64,000 nt of DNA, taken from positions 7,006,001-7,070,000 of the forward strand of contig NZ_CP107845.1 in the NCBI RefSeq assembly GCF_041431415.1, in the 5' to 3' direction. The translations under genes and the position numbers were made by a program. Origin of the DNA: Streptomyces sp. NBC_00513 (GTDB taxonomy: Bacteria > Actinomycetota > Actinomycetes > Streptomycetales > Streptomycetaceae). The notes under the pieces were generated by a model that was not told the origin of the DNA, searched no databases, and saw only the letters and a list, made by a program, of their open reading frames with translations. Positions 25,751 through 35,169 of this stretch are shown here, in pieces. The first letter of the stretch is position 1; each line of letters starts with the position of its first letter.

Positions 25751-28700
25751 GCACGACAGCCAACTGCTACCTCATCGGCGGCACCAGGGTACTCACCCAG
25801 TGCGCCGCTCGACTCCTCGACTCCGGCGTACGGATCGAGGGCATCCTCAGCGACGACCCCGCCGTGACGGAATGGGCCGACACGCGGGGGATCCCGGTAC
25901 TCGACCCGCACGCGGACCTGGCGCGGACCCTCTCGGCGCGCCCGTTCGACTACCTCTTCAGCATGGTCAACTTCCGGATCCTGCCCGCCCCGGTCCTCGA
26001 CCTGCCGAACATCGCCGCGATCAACTTCCACGACGGGCCGCTGCCCCGCTACTCCGGCAGTCACGTCCCCGCCTGGGCGCTGTACGAGGGCGCGTCCCGT
26101 CACGCGGCCACCTGGCACCGGATGACGGAGGCCGTGGACGCAGGCGGCGTGCTGCTGGAGCGCTGGTTCCCGATCCGCGACCACTCCACCGCCCTGTCCC
26201 TGACGTACGAGACGGCCGAGGTGGGCATCGAGCTCTTCGCCGACCTCGTCCCGCACGTCGTGGCCCGCACCCTGCCCGAGCCGCTGGACACCGGCGACCG
26301 CGAACGGCGGTTCTACCGGCGGTCCGACCGCATGGCGTCCGGCGGCATCATCCACGCGGGCACCTCGGCCGCCGAGGCCGAACGGCTCTCCAAGGCCCTG
26401 GACTACGGTTCCTTTCCGAACCCGCTCGGGGTGACGACCCTCGTCACCGAGCAGGGTGCGGTGTTCACCCGACAGGTCAGGCTGATCCCGCGCGAGGACA
26501 CGCGTACCGGGACCACCGTGCAGTCGGTGACCACGTCCGCCATCACCCTGGCGGCCCCGGACGCCGACCTCGTGCTGAGCGACTGGACCGCCGTCGACGG
26601 GAGCGCGCTGAGCGGCCAGGCGGCCGCGCAGCGGCTCGGAATCACCCCGGGGGCGCCACTGCCGGCGGCCTCGGAGCAGCGCCTGGCGGACATCGCCGCC
26701 GCCCAGAAGGCGCTGCGGCCCCACGAGCCGTGGTGGCGCGCACGGCTGGAGCGGCTGCGCCCCGCCCCGCTGCCCGCCGACGACTTCTCCGCCGCCGCGG
26801 CCCACTACAGCCGCCACGAACTGGCCTTCACCCCCGCCTCGCGGGAGGAGGCCGTCGCGGTCGTCCGCGCCTTCCTCACCGTCGTCGCCGAGCGCACCGG
26901 CGAGCACGTCTTCGACTTCGCCTGGTCGCCGTCGGCCGCGCGGGACCTCTCCGAGCGGACCCACGGCATCGCCGCCGCACGCTTCCCCGTGCGCTTCGAC
27001 GGTGACACCACCCGCTCCCTCCAGGACAAGCTGGACGAGGCCGCGGCCCACCAGGGCTACGCCGGCGACCTCGAACTCCGGCTCGGCCTGGCCGGGCGGC
27101 CGCTCGGCTCCGACGAACCGAGCTTCACCCGCGTCATGGTGTTGGACCGCGGCGCGGGGGAGGAGGCGTCCTCGGAACCGCACACCGAGATCGCCCTGCT
27201 GTGCCTGAAGGACGGCCCGCCCACGATCTTCGTCCGCGAGACCGCGATGGACGCGGACGCGGCGCTGGACTTCACCGAGGAGGTCGAGGACCGGGTCCTG
27301 ACCGCCCTGCTCCACGGCGAGGAGCCGAACCCCGCTCCGCGCGCCGAAGGAGGCCCGGACGTACGGAGCGACGAGCACCACGCGCAACCGACCGAGGCCC
27401 TGCCCGACACCGCCGACGCCCCCGCCGCGCCCGGGACGCTCCTGGACCTGTTCGCCGCCGTCGCGGCCGACCGGCCCGGCGCCACCGCCGTCCGCAGCGG
27501 CGTCCGCACGCTGGACTACGCCGGGCTGGACGCCTGGGCCGACGCCGTCGCCGCCCGCCTGCACGACGAGGGCATCGAGTCCGGCTCGGTGGTGGCCGTC
27601 CTGATGGAGCGGGACGTCGCGCTGCTCCCGGCGCTGCTCGGAATCCTGCGCGCCGGCGCGGCCTTCCTGCCCCTGGACCCCGGCTACCCCGTGGACCGGC
27701 TCCGACGGTACGTGGAGGTCTCACGGTGCGACCTCATTGTCACCGACGACCGTACCCACGCCCTGGGCGCGTCCCTGGGCCCGGCGTGGCGCATACCCGG
27801 GCCGGACGGTTCCGCACAGGCCGTGCCGCCGAAGGTCACCGCCTCCGACCTCGCTTACCTCCTCTTCACCAGCGGCTCGACCGGCAACCCCAAGGGCGTG
27901 GAGGTCGAGCACGGAGCGCTGGCCAACTTCCTCACCGGGATCGGCGAACGCCTCGGGGTGTCGCCCGACGACTCCGTGCTCGCGCACACCACGGTGGCCT
28001 TCGACATCTCCCTGCTGGAACTCTTCCTCCCGCTCACGTCCGGCGCGACCGTGGTCCTGGCCTCGCGGGAGATCGCGGCAGATCCCTACCGTCTGGCCGA
28101 GCTCACCGCCGAGGTCACCGTGGCCCAGGCGACGCCCAGTCTGTGGCGCCTGCTGCTGGGCACCGGCTGGACCCCCGCCGAGCGACTGACCGTCCTCTCC
28201 GGGGGCGAGGCCCTGCCGCCCGCCACCGCCGAGCGCCTGCATACGGCGGCCCGCGCCCTGTGGAACCTGTACGGCCCGACCGAGGCGACGATCTGGACCT
28301 CGTGCCACCCGGTCACCTCGGTGGGCTCCTTCGTCCCGCTCGGCGAACCCCTGCCGCACACGGAACTGCACGTCCTGGACGGGCAGTTGGAACCGTGCGC
28401 CGCCGGATCCACGGGCGAGCTGTACCTCTCGGGCGCCGGACTCGCCCGCGGCTACGCCGGCAGGCCCGACCTGACGAACGACGTCTTCACCCTCCACCCC
28501 CTGACCGGCGTACGGCTCTACCGGACGGGCGACGAGGTACGCCTGCACACCGACGGCGCGATCGAGTGGCTCGGCCGCACCGACGCCCAGGTGAAGGTGC
28601 GCGGCAACCGCATCGAACCCGCCGAGATCGAGCGGGTGTTGGAGAAGGCGGACGGCATCACCGCCGCCGTTGTCGTCGCGGCGCGGTTCGAGGGGAGGGG

Positions 28701-31700
28701 CGAACCGAGGCTGACCGCCTACCTGGTGGGCGAGGGTACGCCCGTCAAGGCTCGGCTCGACGCGTTCGTCGGCGCCGCCCTGCCCGGCTACATGGTGCCC
28801 GATGCCTACGTCAACCTCGACGCCATGCCGCTGACCGACAACGGCAAGGTGGCGCGCGCCCGGCTGCCGCTGCCGACGCGCGACACCATCATCCCCACCG
28901 CCGCCGGCTCCGCCGAAACACAGGTGGAACCCGTGGAGCCGCTCCCGTCCCTGGAATCCGTGGAGCCGTCGACGACTCCGACGACGGCTCCGACGGCTCC
29001 GACGGCGGCTCCGATGACGACGGAAGCGCTCGCCGACTCGATCGCGGCGATGTTCGCGGCCACGCTGGACCTTCCCTCCTTCGACGTGCACGCCAACTTC
29101 TTCGACCTGGGCGGCGACTCGGTCAACGTCACGTCCGCCGCCGTCCGGCTCAGCCGTGAGCTGGGTGCCGACATCACCGCCCCGTCGATCTTCGCCTCCG
29201 GTACTCCGGTGAAACTGGCCCGGCTGCTGGGCGCGGAGGGAGTGGTACCGCTGCTCGGCGGCCCGGAGACCGAAGGCCCCGTCACGACCGCCCCGGAGTC
29301 GGCGCGTCCCGAGCCCCTCGCGACGGAACCCGCCACGAGCGAGCGGGTGGCGACCGCATCCGCGCGGCCGGCCCCCGTCGTGGCCGCGGTGTCCGCGCCC
29401 GCGGAGCCCACTCGGCCGGCCGCCGCCGACGGCGCCCTCGCCGTCATCGGCATGGCGTGCCGGTTCCCCGGAGCCGCCACCCCGGACGAGTTCTGGCAGA
29501 ACCTCGTCGACGGGGTGTCCAGCGTCGGACACGCCCCGGACGGCAAGCGCGGCTGGGCCCACCTGTGGTCCGAGACCGGCGCCGACGACGTACGGATGGG
29601 CTGGGTGGACGGTGTCGAGTACTTCGACGCCGCCCGCTTCGGACTCACCGACCGCGAGGCCCGCCGTATGGATCCCCTCCAGCGGATCCTGCTCAGCGTG
29701 ACCGCGGAGGCCCTGGAGAGCGGAGGCCACGACCACACCTCCCTCGGCGCCGCCACCGGCGTCTTCGTCGGTGCCATAGCGAGCGACTTCCCGGAGCTGG
29801 TGGCGCGGAGCATCGGGCACGACGACCCGCACGTGGCGACGGGCACCGCCCCGTCCATGCTCGCCAACCGGCTGTCGCACGTCTTCGACTGGTCCGGACC
29901 GAGCTTCGCCGTCGACACGGCCTGCTCGTCCTCCCTCGTCGCCCTGCACCAGGCGGCCATGCACCTGCGGGCGGGCGACGTGGACGCCGCCGTGGTCGGG
30001 GCCGCCAACCTGGTCCTCACCCCGGCCAAGACGCGCTCCTTCGTCCGCAACGGGATGCTGTCCCCGCAAGGGACGTGCCGCGCCTTCGACGACGGCGCCG
30101 ACGGCTACGTACGCGGAGAGGGCGCGGGCGCCGTCATCCTCAAGCGGCTCGCCGACGCGGAACGCGACGGCGACCCCGTCCTGGCCGTGATCCGCGGCAC
30201 CGCCGTCAACCACACCGGCGGCAGCGCCGGCTTCCTCACCGCCCCCAGCAGGCCGGCCCAGGAAGCCGTACTGCGCAAGGCGCTGGCCGGCTCCGGGCGC
30301 ACCGCCGCCGACATCGGCTACATCGAGGCGCACGGCACCGGCACCCAGCTCGGCGACCTCATCGAACTCGAAGCCCTGCACGCGGTCCTGGGCGGCCCGG
30401 CCGGTCGGCGACCCGTCGCCGTGGGCTCGGTGAAAACCAACATCGGCCACCTGGAGCCGGCCGCGGGCATCGCCGGACTGATCAAGACGATCCTGACGCT
30501 CCAAGCGGGCCACATCCCGCCGTCGCTGAACTTCAGCACCCCCAACACGTCCTTCGACTTCGACGGCTCGCCCCTCTTCGTGGCCGACCGGCCCCGACCG
30601 TGGGGGAGCGGCCCGCGCGTCGCGGGTGTGAGCAGCTTCGGCTTCGGCGGTGCGAACGCCCACGTCGTCGTCGAAGCGGGTCCCGCCACCGCACCGGAAC
30701 GCGACGAGCCCGGCCCGCGGCTGCTGGTCCTCTCCGCAGGCTCGGACGAGGCGCTGCGCACGCTGGCCCACCGGCTGGTGCTGATGCTCCGCTCCTCCTA
30801 CTGCCCGTCCCTGGACGCACTGAGCGAGGCGAGCCGGCAGCGCCCGGCGGGAGCCCACCGGCTGGCCTGCGTGGCGGACAGCGTGGAGCAGTTGGAGGAC
30901 AAGGTCCGGCTGTTCCTGGCCGGCGTCGCCGACACCCGCTCCCTCCACGTGGGAGTGGCCTCCCGGGCGGCGCGCACCCACGACGAGTCCCTCGACGCCG
31001 GAGCGAGCCGTCCGGCGCTCGACGCGGCCGCCCGCGCGTTCGTCGACGGCGCCGACCTGCCCGCCGGACCGCTACGCCTGGCCGGCGTGCGCTTCCCGAC
31101 CCGGCCGCACGCCGAGAAGTACCTGTGGCTGGAGCCCGCCGAGCAGCCGAACGCCGCCGTCCCGAACGCCGCCGTCCCGAACGCCGCCGAGCAGCCGAAC
31201 GCCGTCGTGCCGAATGTGACCGTGCGGGACGCCGTGCCCGGCCGTACGAGGAACACCTGGACGGAGCATCCGGAAGCCGCCGAGCACGTGGTCCTCGGCA
31301 AGCCGACACTGCCCGGCGCCTGCTATCCCGGCAAGATCGCCGAACTGCTCGGACGCGATCGGTTCGGTCTGCGGGACCTCACCTTCCGGGCGGCCGTCGA
31401 GACCCCCGCGACCCTCACCGCCGAGCGGGACAACGACACGATCGCCTTTCGCGACGGCACCGGAGCACTGGTCGCCAACACCGAGGTGACCGCGCCCGAA
31501 CAGTCGTTGCTCACCGCCCCGCCCAGTGCCGACGGCTTCACCCCCGTCGCGCTCGGCGCGATGTACGAGGCCTTCGAACGCGCCGGGCTCGGCTACGGGG
31601 CGGGCTTTCGCACCGTGACCTCGCTCTCCGTGGCACCCGGGCAGGCCACCGGTGTGCTGCGCGGCGTCGGGCGGCCCACCGGCGCCGTGGACGCCCGGCT

Positions 31701-34700
31701 CCTGGACGGAGCGTTCCAGGTCGCGCTCGCCGCGTGTGGTGCGCAGGGACTGTACGTTCCGTTCACCGTCGAACGGCTCACCGTCCTCGGCCGGCTTCCC
31801 GACACCGCCAGGGTGTACGCCCGGCGCGACCGGGACAGCGGGCCGGACTCCGGTCTGCTGACCGCGAGCCTGGTGGTCCTCGACGGCGACGAACCCGTAC
31901 TGGAGGCCCGCGGGATCACCTGGAAGCGGCTGTCCCCGGCACCGTCGCAGGGAGGCGCGGGAGGCGACGCGCGGGACGGGCACCGTCCCGCACCGGTCCC
32001 GGCGCGCAACCCGGGTGCGGTCTCCACCGCGGTCTCCAACGGCCACCGTCCCGGGCCTGCCCCCGACCGACCGACGGCCGGCGGTCTCGACGCGACGCTG
32101 GCCCGGTGGGTGGCGGCCGCCCTTGAGTTGGACGTCGACACACTGGAAACGGACCGCCCGCTCCAGGAGCAGGGGCTCGACTCGATGCTCGCGGTATCGC
32201 TGGCCCAGGACATCCGCGCCAAGCTGGGCGTGGACATCCCCGTCACACTGGTCCTGGAGGTCGGCACGGTCGACAGGCTGGCCGCCGAACTGAGGGACGA
32301 GTACGGAGTCACCGCGGCCCCCGCAGACGGGAGCGCCCCCGGCGCGGGCGATGCTCCGCGGGCGCCCGTCCACGAGGAGCGCGCGGAGCCCGTCCCGGCC
32401 CCGGCCCCGGTCCCGGTCCCGGTCGTGCAGCCGATCCAGGCTCTGGCAGCGGCGGACGGGCAGCATCCGGGGGCCCCGGTAACCGATGACGCGGACCGGC
32501 ACGACATCGCCGTCATCGGTTTCGACGGGGTGTTCCCGAACGCCGAGAGCACCGAGGAGTTGTGGCGGGTCCTGGTGGACGGCGAGGACTGCCTGACCGA
32601 GGTGCCGGAGTCCCGTTGGGACATCGACGCGTACTACGGGACCGACGGCGAACCCGGGACCGTCTACCTCCGGCGCGCGGGCTTCGTCCAAGGGCTGGCC
32701 GAGTTCGACCCCGGGTTCTTCCGGTTGTCACCGGCGGAGGCGGCATGGATCGACCCCCAACAGCGCCATCTCGTCCAGTCCGCCTGGCGGGCCCTGGAGG
32801 ACGCCGGCCTGGCCGGGAAACCCCAACGCTCCACCGGCGTGTTCGTGGGCGCCAGTTACCAGCACTACCGCGACACGGTCGTCGGGGACGTCGTCCAGAC
32901 GGCAGCGGGCCTGGGCAACCACAACGCGATCCTCGCGAACCGGGTGAGTTACTTCCTGGATCTGCACGGGCCGAGCATGACGATCGACACGTTGTGTTCG
33001 TCTTCGCTGGTCGCCCTGCACACGGCGGTGCGCAGCATCCGCGACGGCGAGTGCGACCAGGCCGTCGTGGCCGGCGTACACCTGGCCATGTCACCCCAGT
33101 ACTTCCAACTGGGCTCGCGCCTGCGCTCGTTCTCCCCGTCCAACGCCCTACGGCCGTTCGATGCGGGGGCGGACGGGTTCGTGCCGGGTGAGGGTGTGGT
33201 GACGGTGGTGGTGAAGCCGCTCCGGGCCGCTTTGCGGGACGGTGACCGGATCCGGGGTGTCATCAAGGGCAGTGCGGTCAACCACGGTGGTCGTACGAGT
33301 GGGTTGACGGTTCCGAGCAGTGCGGCGCAACAGGAAGTGATCTCCGCGGCGTTGCGGGACGCGGGGGTGTCGGTGGATTCGATCGGTCTGGTGGAGGCGC
33401 ACGGGACGGGGACGGGTCTGGGTGATCCGATCGAGGTGGAGGGTCTGACGCGTGCGTGGCGTGGGGTGACGGACAGGTCGCAGTTCTGCGCGATCGGCTC
33501 CCTGAAGGGGAACGTGGGTCATCTGGAGCCGGCGGCGGGGCTCGCGGGCCTGGTGAAGGTGCTTCTTGCGATGGAGCACGGGATGGTTCCGCCGTCGTTG
33601 CATGTGGTGCGGCCGAATGATCACATTCGCTTCGAGGAGACGCCGTTCTATCTGGCGGACCGGGCGGTGGAGTGGCCGCGCAATGGTGAGCCTCGTCGGG
33701 CGGCGGTGAGTGCCTTCGGAATGGGTGGCGTGAATGCCCATGTGATCGTCGAAGAGCCCCCTGTGATTCCTGGGCGTGAGGTGTTGTCGCAGGATTCGTT
33801 CGTCGTGCGGGTGAGTGGGGCTGATGAGTCGGCGTTGCGGTCGTTGGCGGGTGTGTATGCGGGTGAGTTGGTGGGTGCTTCTGCTGAGGTGTTGGGGGAT
33901 TTCGCTTTCTCGGCGAATGTGGGTCGTGCGGGGCATCGTTTTCGTGCGGTGGTGGCTGGTGTTGATTCGGGTGCGGTGGTGGCTGGTTTGCGGGATGTGG
34001 TGGGGGGTCGGGCCGCTGTTTCTCGTAAGGGGGGTGTTGCGGTTCCGAATGTGTTCATGTTCACGGGTCAGGGTTCGCAGTATGTGGGTATGGGGCGGGG
34101 TTTGTATGTGACGGAGCCGGTGTTTCGGGCTGCGTTGGATGAGTGTGCGGAGTTGTTGGTGGGGCATTTGGATGTGCCTTTGTTGGATGTGTTGTTCGGT
34201 GGTGTGGGTGGGGGGTTGGATCGGACGCGGTATGCGCAGGTGGGGATTGTTTCGGTGCAGGTGGGGTTGGTGCGTTGGTTGGAGTCGGTGGGGGTTCGTG
34301 CGGATGCGGTGGTGGGTCACAGTCTGGGTGAGTTGACGGCTGCGTGGGCTTCGGGTGTGTTGGGGTTGGCGGATCTGTTGCGGTTGACGGTGTTGCGTGG
34401 GGAGTTGATGGAGGGGCAGCCGGGTCGGGGTGCGATGGCTGTGGTGCATGGGGATGTGGGGGTTGTGGTGGAGGCTTTGGTTGGGTTTCCGGGGGTGGAG
34501 GTGGCGGCTTTCAATGGGCCGCGGGTGGTGACGGTTTCGGGGCCGGCGGATTTGGTGGCGGCGTTCTGTTCGGGGTCGGGTTTGCGGACTTCTCCGTTGG
34601 TGGTGAGTCATGCGTTTCATTCGGTTCTGATGGAGGGTGCGGTGGGGCCTTTTGTGGAGGCGGTGGCGGGTGTGGGGTTGTCGGCTCCGGTGATCGGGTT

Positions 34701-35169
34701 TGTGTCGTCGGTGTCGGGTGGTTGGCATTCGGCGGGTTCGGTGGTGGATCCGGGGTATTGGGGTCGGGCGATTCGTGAGCCGGTTCGTTTTGGTGAGGCG
34801 GTGGCGACGGTGTCGGGGTTGGGTGCGGGGGTGGTGTGGGAGGTTGGTTCGCATCCGCAGTTGACGTCGTTGGCTCGTGCTTCGTGGGGTGGTGCGCAGC
34901 CGGTGTGGTTGAGCACGTTGCGGCGGGATCGGGTGGATCAGGTCGAGGTGCATGGGGCGTTGGCGGCGTATGTGAACGCGACGTCGGCGGATCTGGACTG
35001 GTCGGGGGTTCATGCCGGGAAGGGGCAACGGACGATCACCCTTCCCACCTACCCCTTCAACCGGCAGGAGTTGATCGTGCCCGCCGCACGCCGCAGCGGC
35101 GCCGCGACGAGCACCGTCGGCCACCCGCTGTTCGACCGTCACTACGAGCACCGGAGCGAGGGACAGTGA
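25747..35169 (+). CDS. NRPS-PKS 1: formyltransferase-A(Gly)-PCP-KS-DH-ACP-KS-AT
   Basis: 3140 aa. (1) Residues 1-200: formyltransferase with the N93-x-H95 and D131 triad (NFHDGPLP, VDAGG), then a poorly conserved linker to about 540. (2) Adenylation domain about 560-1040 (LLFTSGSTGNPKG); pocket residues read D-I-L-Q-L-G-L-I-W-K, the glycine code. (3) PCP, Ser1125. (4) KS1 from about 1231, Cys1393, no AT. (5) DH with H1847 (HVVLGKPTLP) and D1987. (6) ACP, Ser2146. (7) KS2 from about 2253, Cys2417. (8) AT about 2765-3060, Ser2859 (GHSLGE), HAFHS indicating malonyl-CoA. It stops inside the next DH (HPLFDRHYEHRSEGQ). Predicted to load N-formylglycine and perform two extensions. The KS2-AT end has codon use unlike the rest. 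Confidence 0.93.
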   Translation: MSTTANCYLIGGTRVLTQCAARLLDSGVRIEGILSDDPAVTEWADTRGIPVLDPHADLARTLSARPFDYLFSMVNFRILPAPVLDLPNIAAINFHDGPLPRYSGSHVPAWALYEGASRHAATWHRMTEAVDAGGVLLERWFPIRDHSTALSLTYETAEVGIELFADLVPHVVARTLPEPLDTGDRERRFYRRSDRMASGGIIHAGTSAAEAERLSKALDYGSFPNPLGVTTLVTEQGAVFTRQVRLIPREDTRTGTTVQSVTTSAITLAAPDADLVLSDWTAVDGSALSGQAAAQRLGITPGAPLPAASEQRLADIAAAQKALRPHEPWWRARLERLRPAPLPADDFSAAAAHYSRHELAFTPASREEAVAVVRAFLTVVAERTGEHVFDFAWSPSAARDLSERTHGIAAARFPVRFDGDTTRSLQDKLDEAAAHQGYAGDLELRLGLAGRPLGSDEPSFTRVMVLDRGAGEEASSEPHTEIALLCLKDGPPTIFVRETAMDADAALDFTEEVEDRVLTALLHGEEPNPAPRAEGGPDVRSDEHHAQPTEALPDTADAPAAPGTLLDLFAAVAADRPGATAVRSGVRTLDYAGLDAWADAVAARLHDEGIESGSVVAVLMERDVALLPALLGILRAGAAFLPLDPGYPVDRLRRYVEVSRCDLIVTDDRTHALGASLGPAWRIPGPDGSAQAVPPKVTASDLAYLLFTSGSTGNPKGVEVEHGALANFLTGIGERLGVSPDDSVLAHTTVAFDISLLELFLPLTSGATVVLASREIAADPYRLAELTAEVTVAQATPSLWRLLLGTGWTPAERLTVLSGGEALPPATAERLHTAARALWNLYGPTEATIWTSCHPVTSVGSFVPLGEPLPHTELHVLDGQLEPCAAGSTGELYLSGAGLARGYAGRPDLTNDVFTLHPLTGVRLYRTGDEVRLHTDGAIEWLGRTDAQVKVRGNRIEPAEIERVLEKADGITAAVVVAARFEGRGEPRLTAYLVGEGTPVKARLDAFVGAALPGYMVPDAYVNLDAMPLTDNGKVARARLPLPTRDTIIPTAAGSAETQVEPVEPLPSLESVEPSTTPTTAPTAPTAAPMTTEALADSIAAMFAATLDLPSFDVHANFFDLGGDSVNVTSAAVRLSRELGADITAPSIFASGTPVKLARLLGAEGVVPLLGGPETEGPVTTAPESARPEPLATEPATSERVATASARPAPVVAAVSAPAEPTRPAAADGALAVIGMACRFPGAATPDEFWQNLVDGVSSVGHAPDGKRGWAHLWSETGADDVRMGWVDGVEYFDAARFGLTDREARRMDPLQRILLSVTAEALESGGHDHTSLGAATGVFVGAIASDFPELVARSIGHDDPHVATGTAPSMLANRLSHVFDWSGPSFAVDTACSSSLVALHQAAMHLRAGDVDAAVVGAANLVLTPAKTRSFVRNGMLSPQGTCRAFDDGADGYVRGEGAGAVILKRLADAERDGDPVLAVIRGTAVNHTGGSAGFLTAPSRPAQEAVLRKALAGSGRTAADIGYIEAHGTGTQLGDLIELEALHAVLGGPAGRRPVAVGSVKTNIGHLEPAAGIAGLIKTILTLQAGHIPPSLNFSTPNTSFDFDGSPLFVADRPRPWGSGPRVAGVSSFGFGGANAHVVVEAGPATAPERDEPGPRLLVLSAGSDEALRTLAHRLVLMLRSSYCPSLDALSEASRQRPAGAHRLACVADSVEQLEDKVRLFLAGVADTRSLHVGVASRAARTHDESLDAGASRPALDAAARAFVDGADLPAGPLRLAGVRFPTRPHAEKYLWLEPAEQPNAAVPNAAVPNAAEQPNAVVPNVTVRDAVPGRTRNTWTEHPEAAEHVVLGKPTLPGACYPGKIAELLGRDRFGLRDLTFRAAVETPATLTAERDNDTIAFRDGTGALVANTEVTAPEQSLLTAPPSADGFTPVALGAMYEAFERAGLGYGAGFRTVTSLSVAPGQATGVLRGVGRPTGAVDARLLDGAFQVALAACGAQGLYVPFTVERLTVLGRLPDTARVYARRDRDSGPDSGLLTASLVVLDGDEPVLEARGITWKRLSPAPSQGGAGGDARDGHRPAPVPARNPGAVSTAVSNGHRPGPAPDRPTAGGLDATLARWVAAALELDVDTLETDRPLQEQGLDSMLAVSLAQDIRAKLGVDIPVTLVLEVGTVDRLAAELRDEYGVTAAPADGSAPGAGDAPRAPVHEERAEPVPAPAPVPVPVVQPIQALAAADGQHPGAPVTDDADRHDIAVIGFDGVFPNAESTEELWRVLVDGEDCLTEVPESRWDIDAYYGTDGEPGTVYLRRAGFVQGLAEFDPGFFRLSPAEAAWIDPQQRHLVQSAWRALEDAGLAGKPQRSTGVFVGASYQHYRDTVVGDVVQTAAGLGNHNAILANRVSYFLDLHGPSMTIDTLCSSSLVALHTAVRSIRDGECDQAVVAGVHLAMSPQYFQLGSRLRSFSPSNALRPFDAGADGFVPGEGVVTVVVKPLRAALRDGDRIRGVIKGSAVNHGGRTSGLTVPSSAAQQEVISAALRDAGVSVDSIGLVEAHGTGTGLGDPIEVEGLTRAWRGVTDRSQFCAIGSLKGNVGHLEPAAGLAGLVKVLLAMEHGMVPPSLHVVRPNDHIRFEETPFYLADRAVEWPRNGEPRRAAVSAFGMGGVNAHVIVEEPPVIPGREVLSQDSFVVRVSGADESALRSLAGVYAGELVGASAEVLGDFAFSANVGRAGHRFRAVVAGVDSGAVVAGLRDVVGGRAAVSRKGGVAVPNVFMFTGQGSQYVGMGRGLYVTEPVFRAALDECAELLVGHLDVPLLDVLFGGVGGGLDRTRYAQVGIVSVQVGLVRWLESVGVRADAVVGHSLGELTAAWASGVLGLADLLRLTVLRGELMEGQPGRGAMAVVHGDVGVVVEALVGFPGVEVAAFNGPRVVTVSGPADLVAAFCSGSGLRTSPLVVSHAFHSVLMEGAVGPFVEAVAGVGLSAPVIGFVSSVSGGWHSAGSVVDPGYWGRAIREPVRFGEAVATVSGLGAGVVWEVGSHPQLTSLARASWGGAQPVWLSTLRRDRVDQVEVHGALAAYVNATSADLDWSGVHAGKGQRTITLPTYPFNRQELIVPAARRSGAATSTVGHPLFDRHYEHRSEGQ
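33346..35067 (+). repeat. 1722-bp near-identical duplication, copy A (KS 3' part + AT)
   Basis: Aligns without gaps to 48959-50680. Within the AT half I found only about six mismatches by eye. The upstream KS part (from 33151) also matches 41547-42244. All copies are in the same codon phase of their host genes. Confidence 0.93.

Noticed and set aside
33148..35151. 667-aa antisense open frame over the AT region, His/Arg/Pro-rich
   Set aside because: It is the mirror of the unusual T/G-rich codon use of the AT; composition is not protein-like and the plus strand has clear AT motifs. The same holds at 49208-50884.
25747..35169. Condensation domain after the formyltransferase
   Set aside because: The 200-540 linker has no HHxxxDG motif; it may hold a remnant at most.
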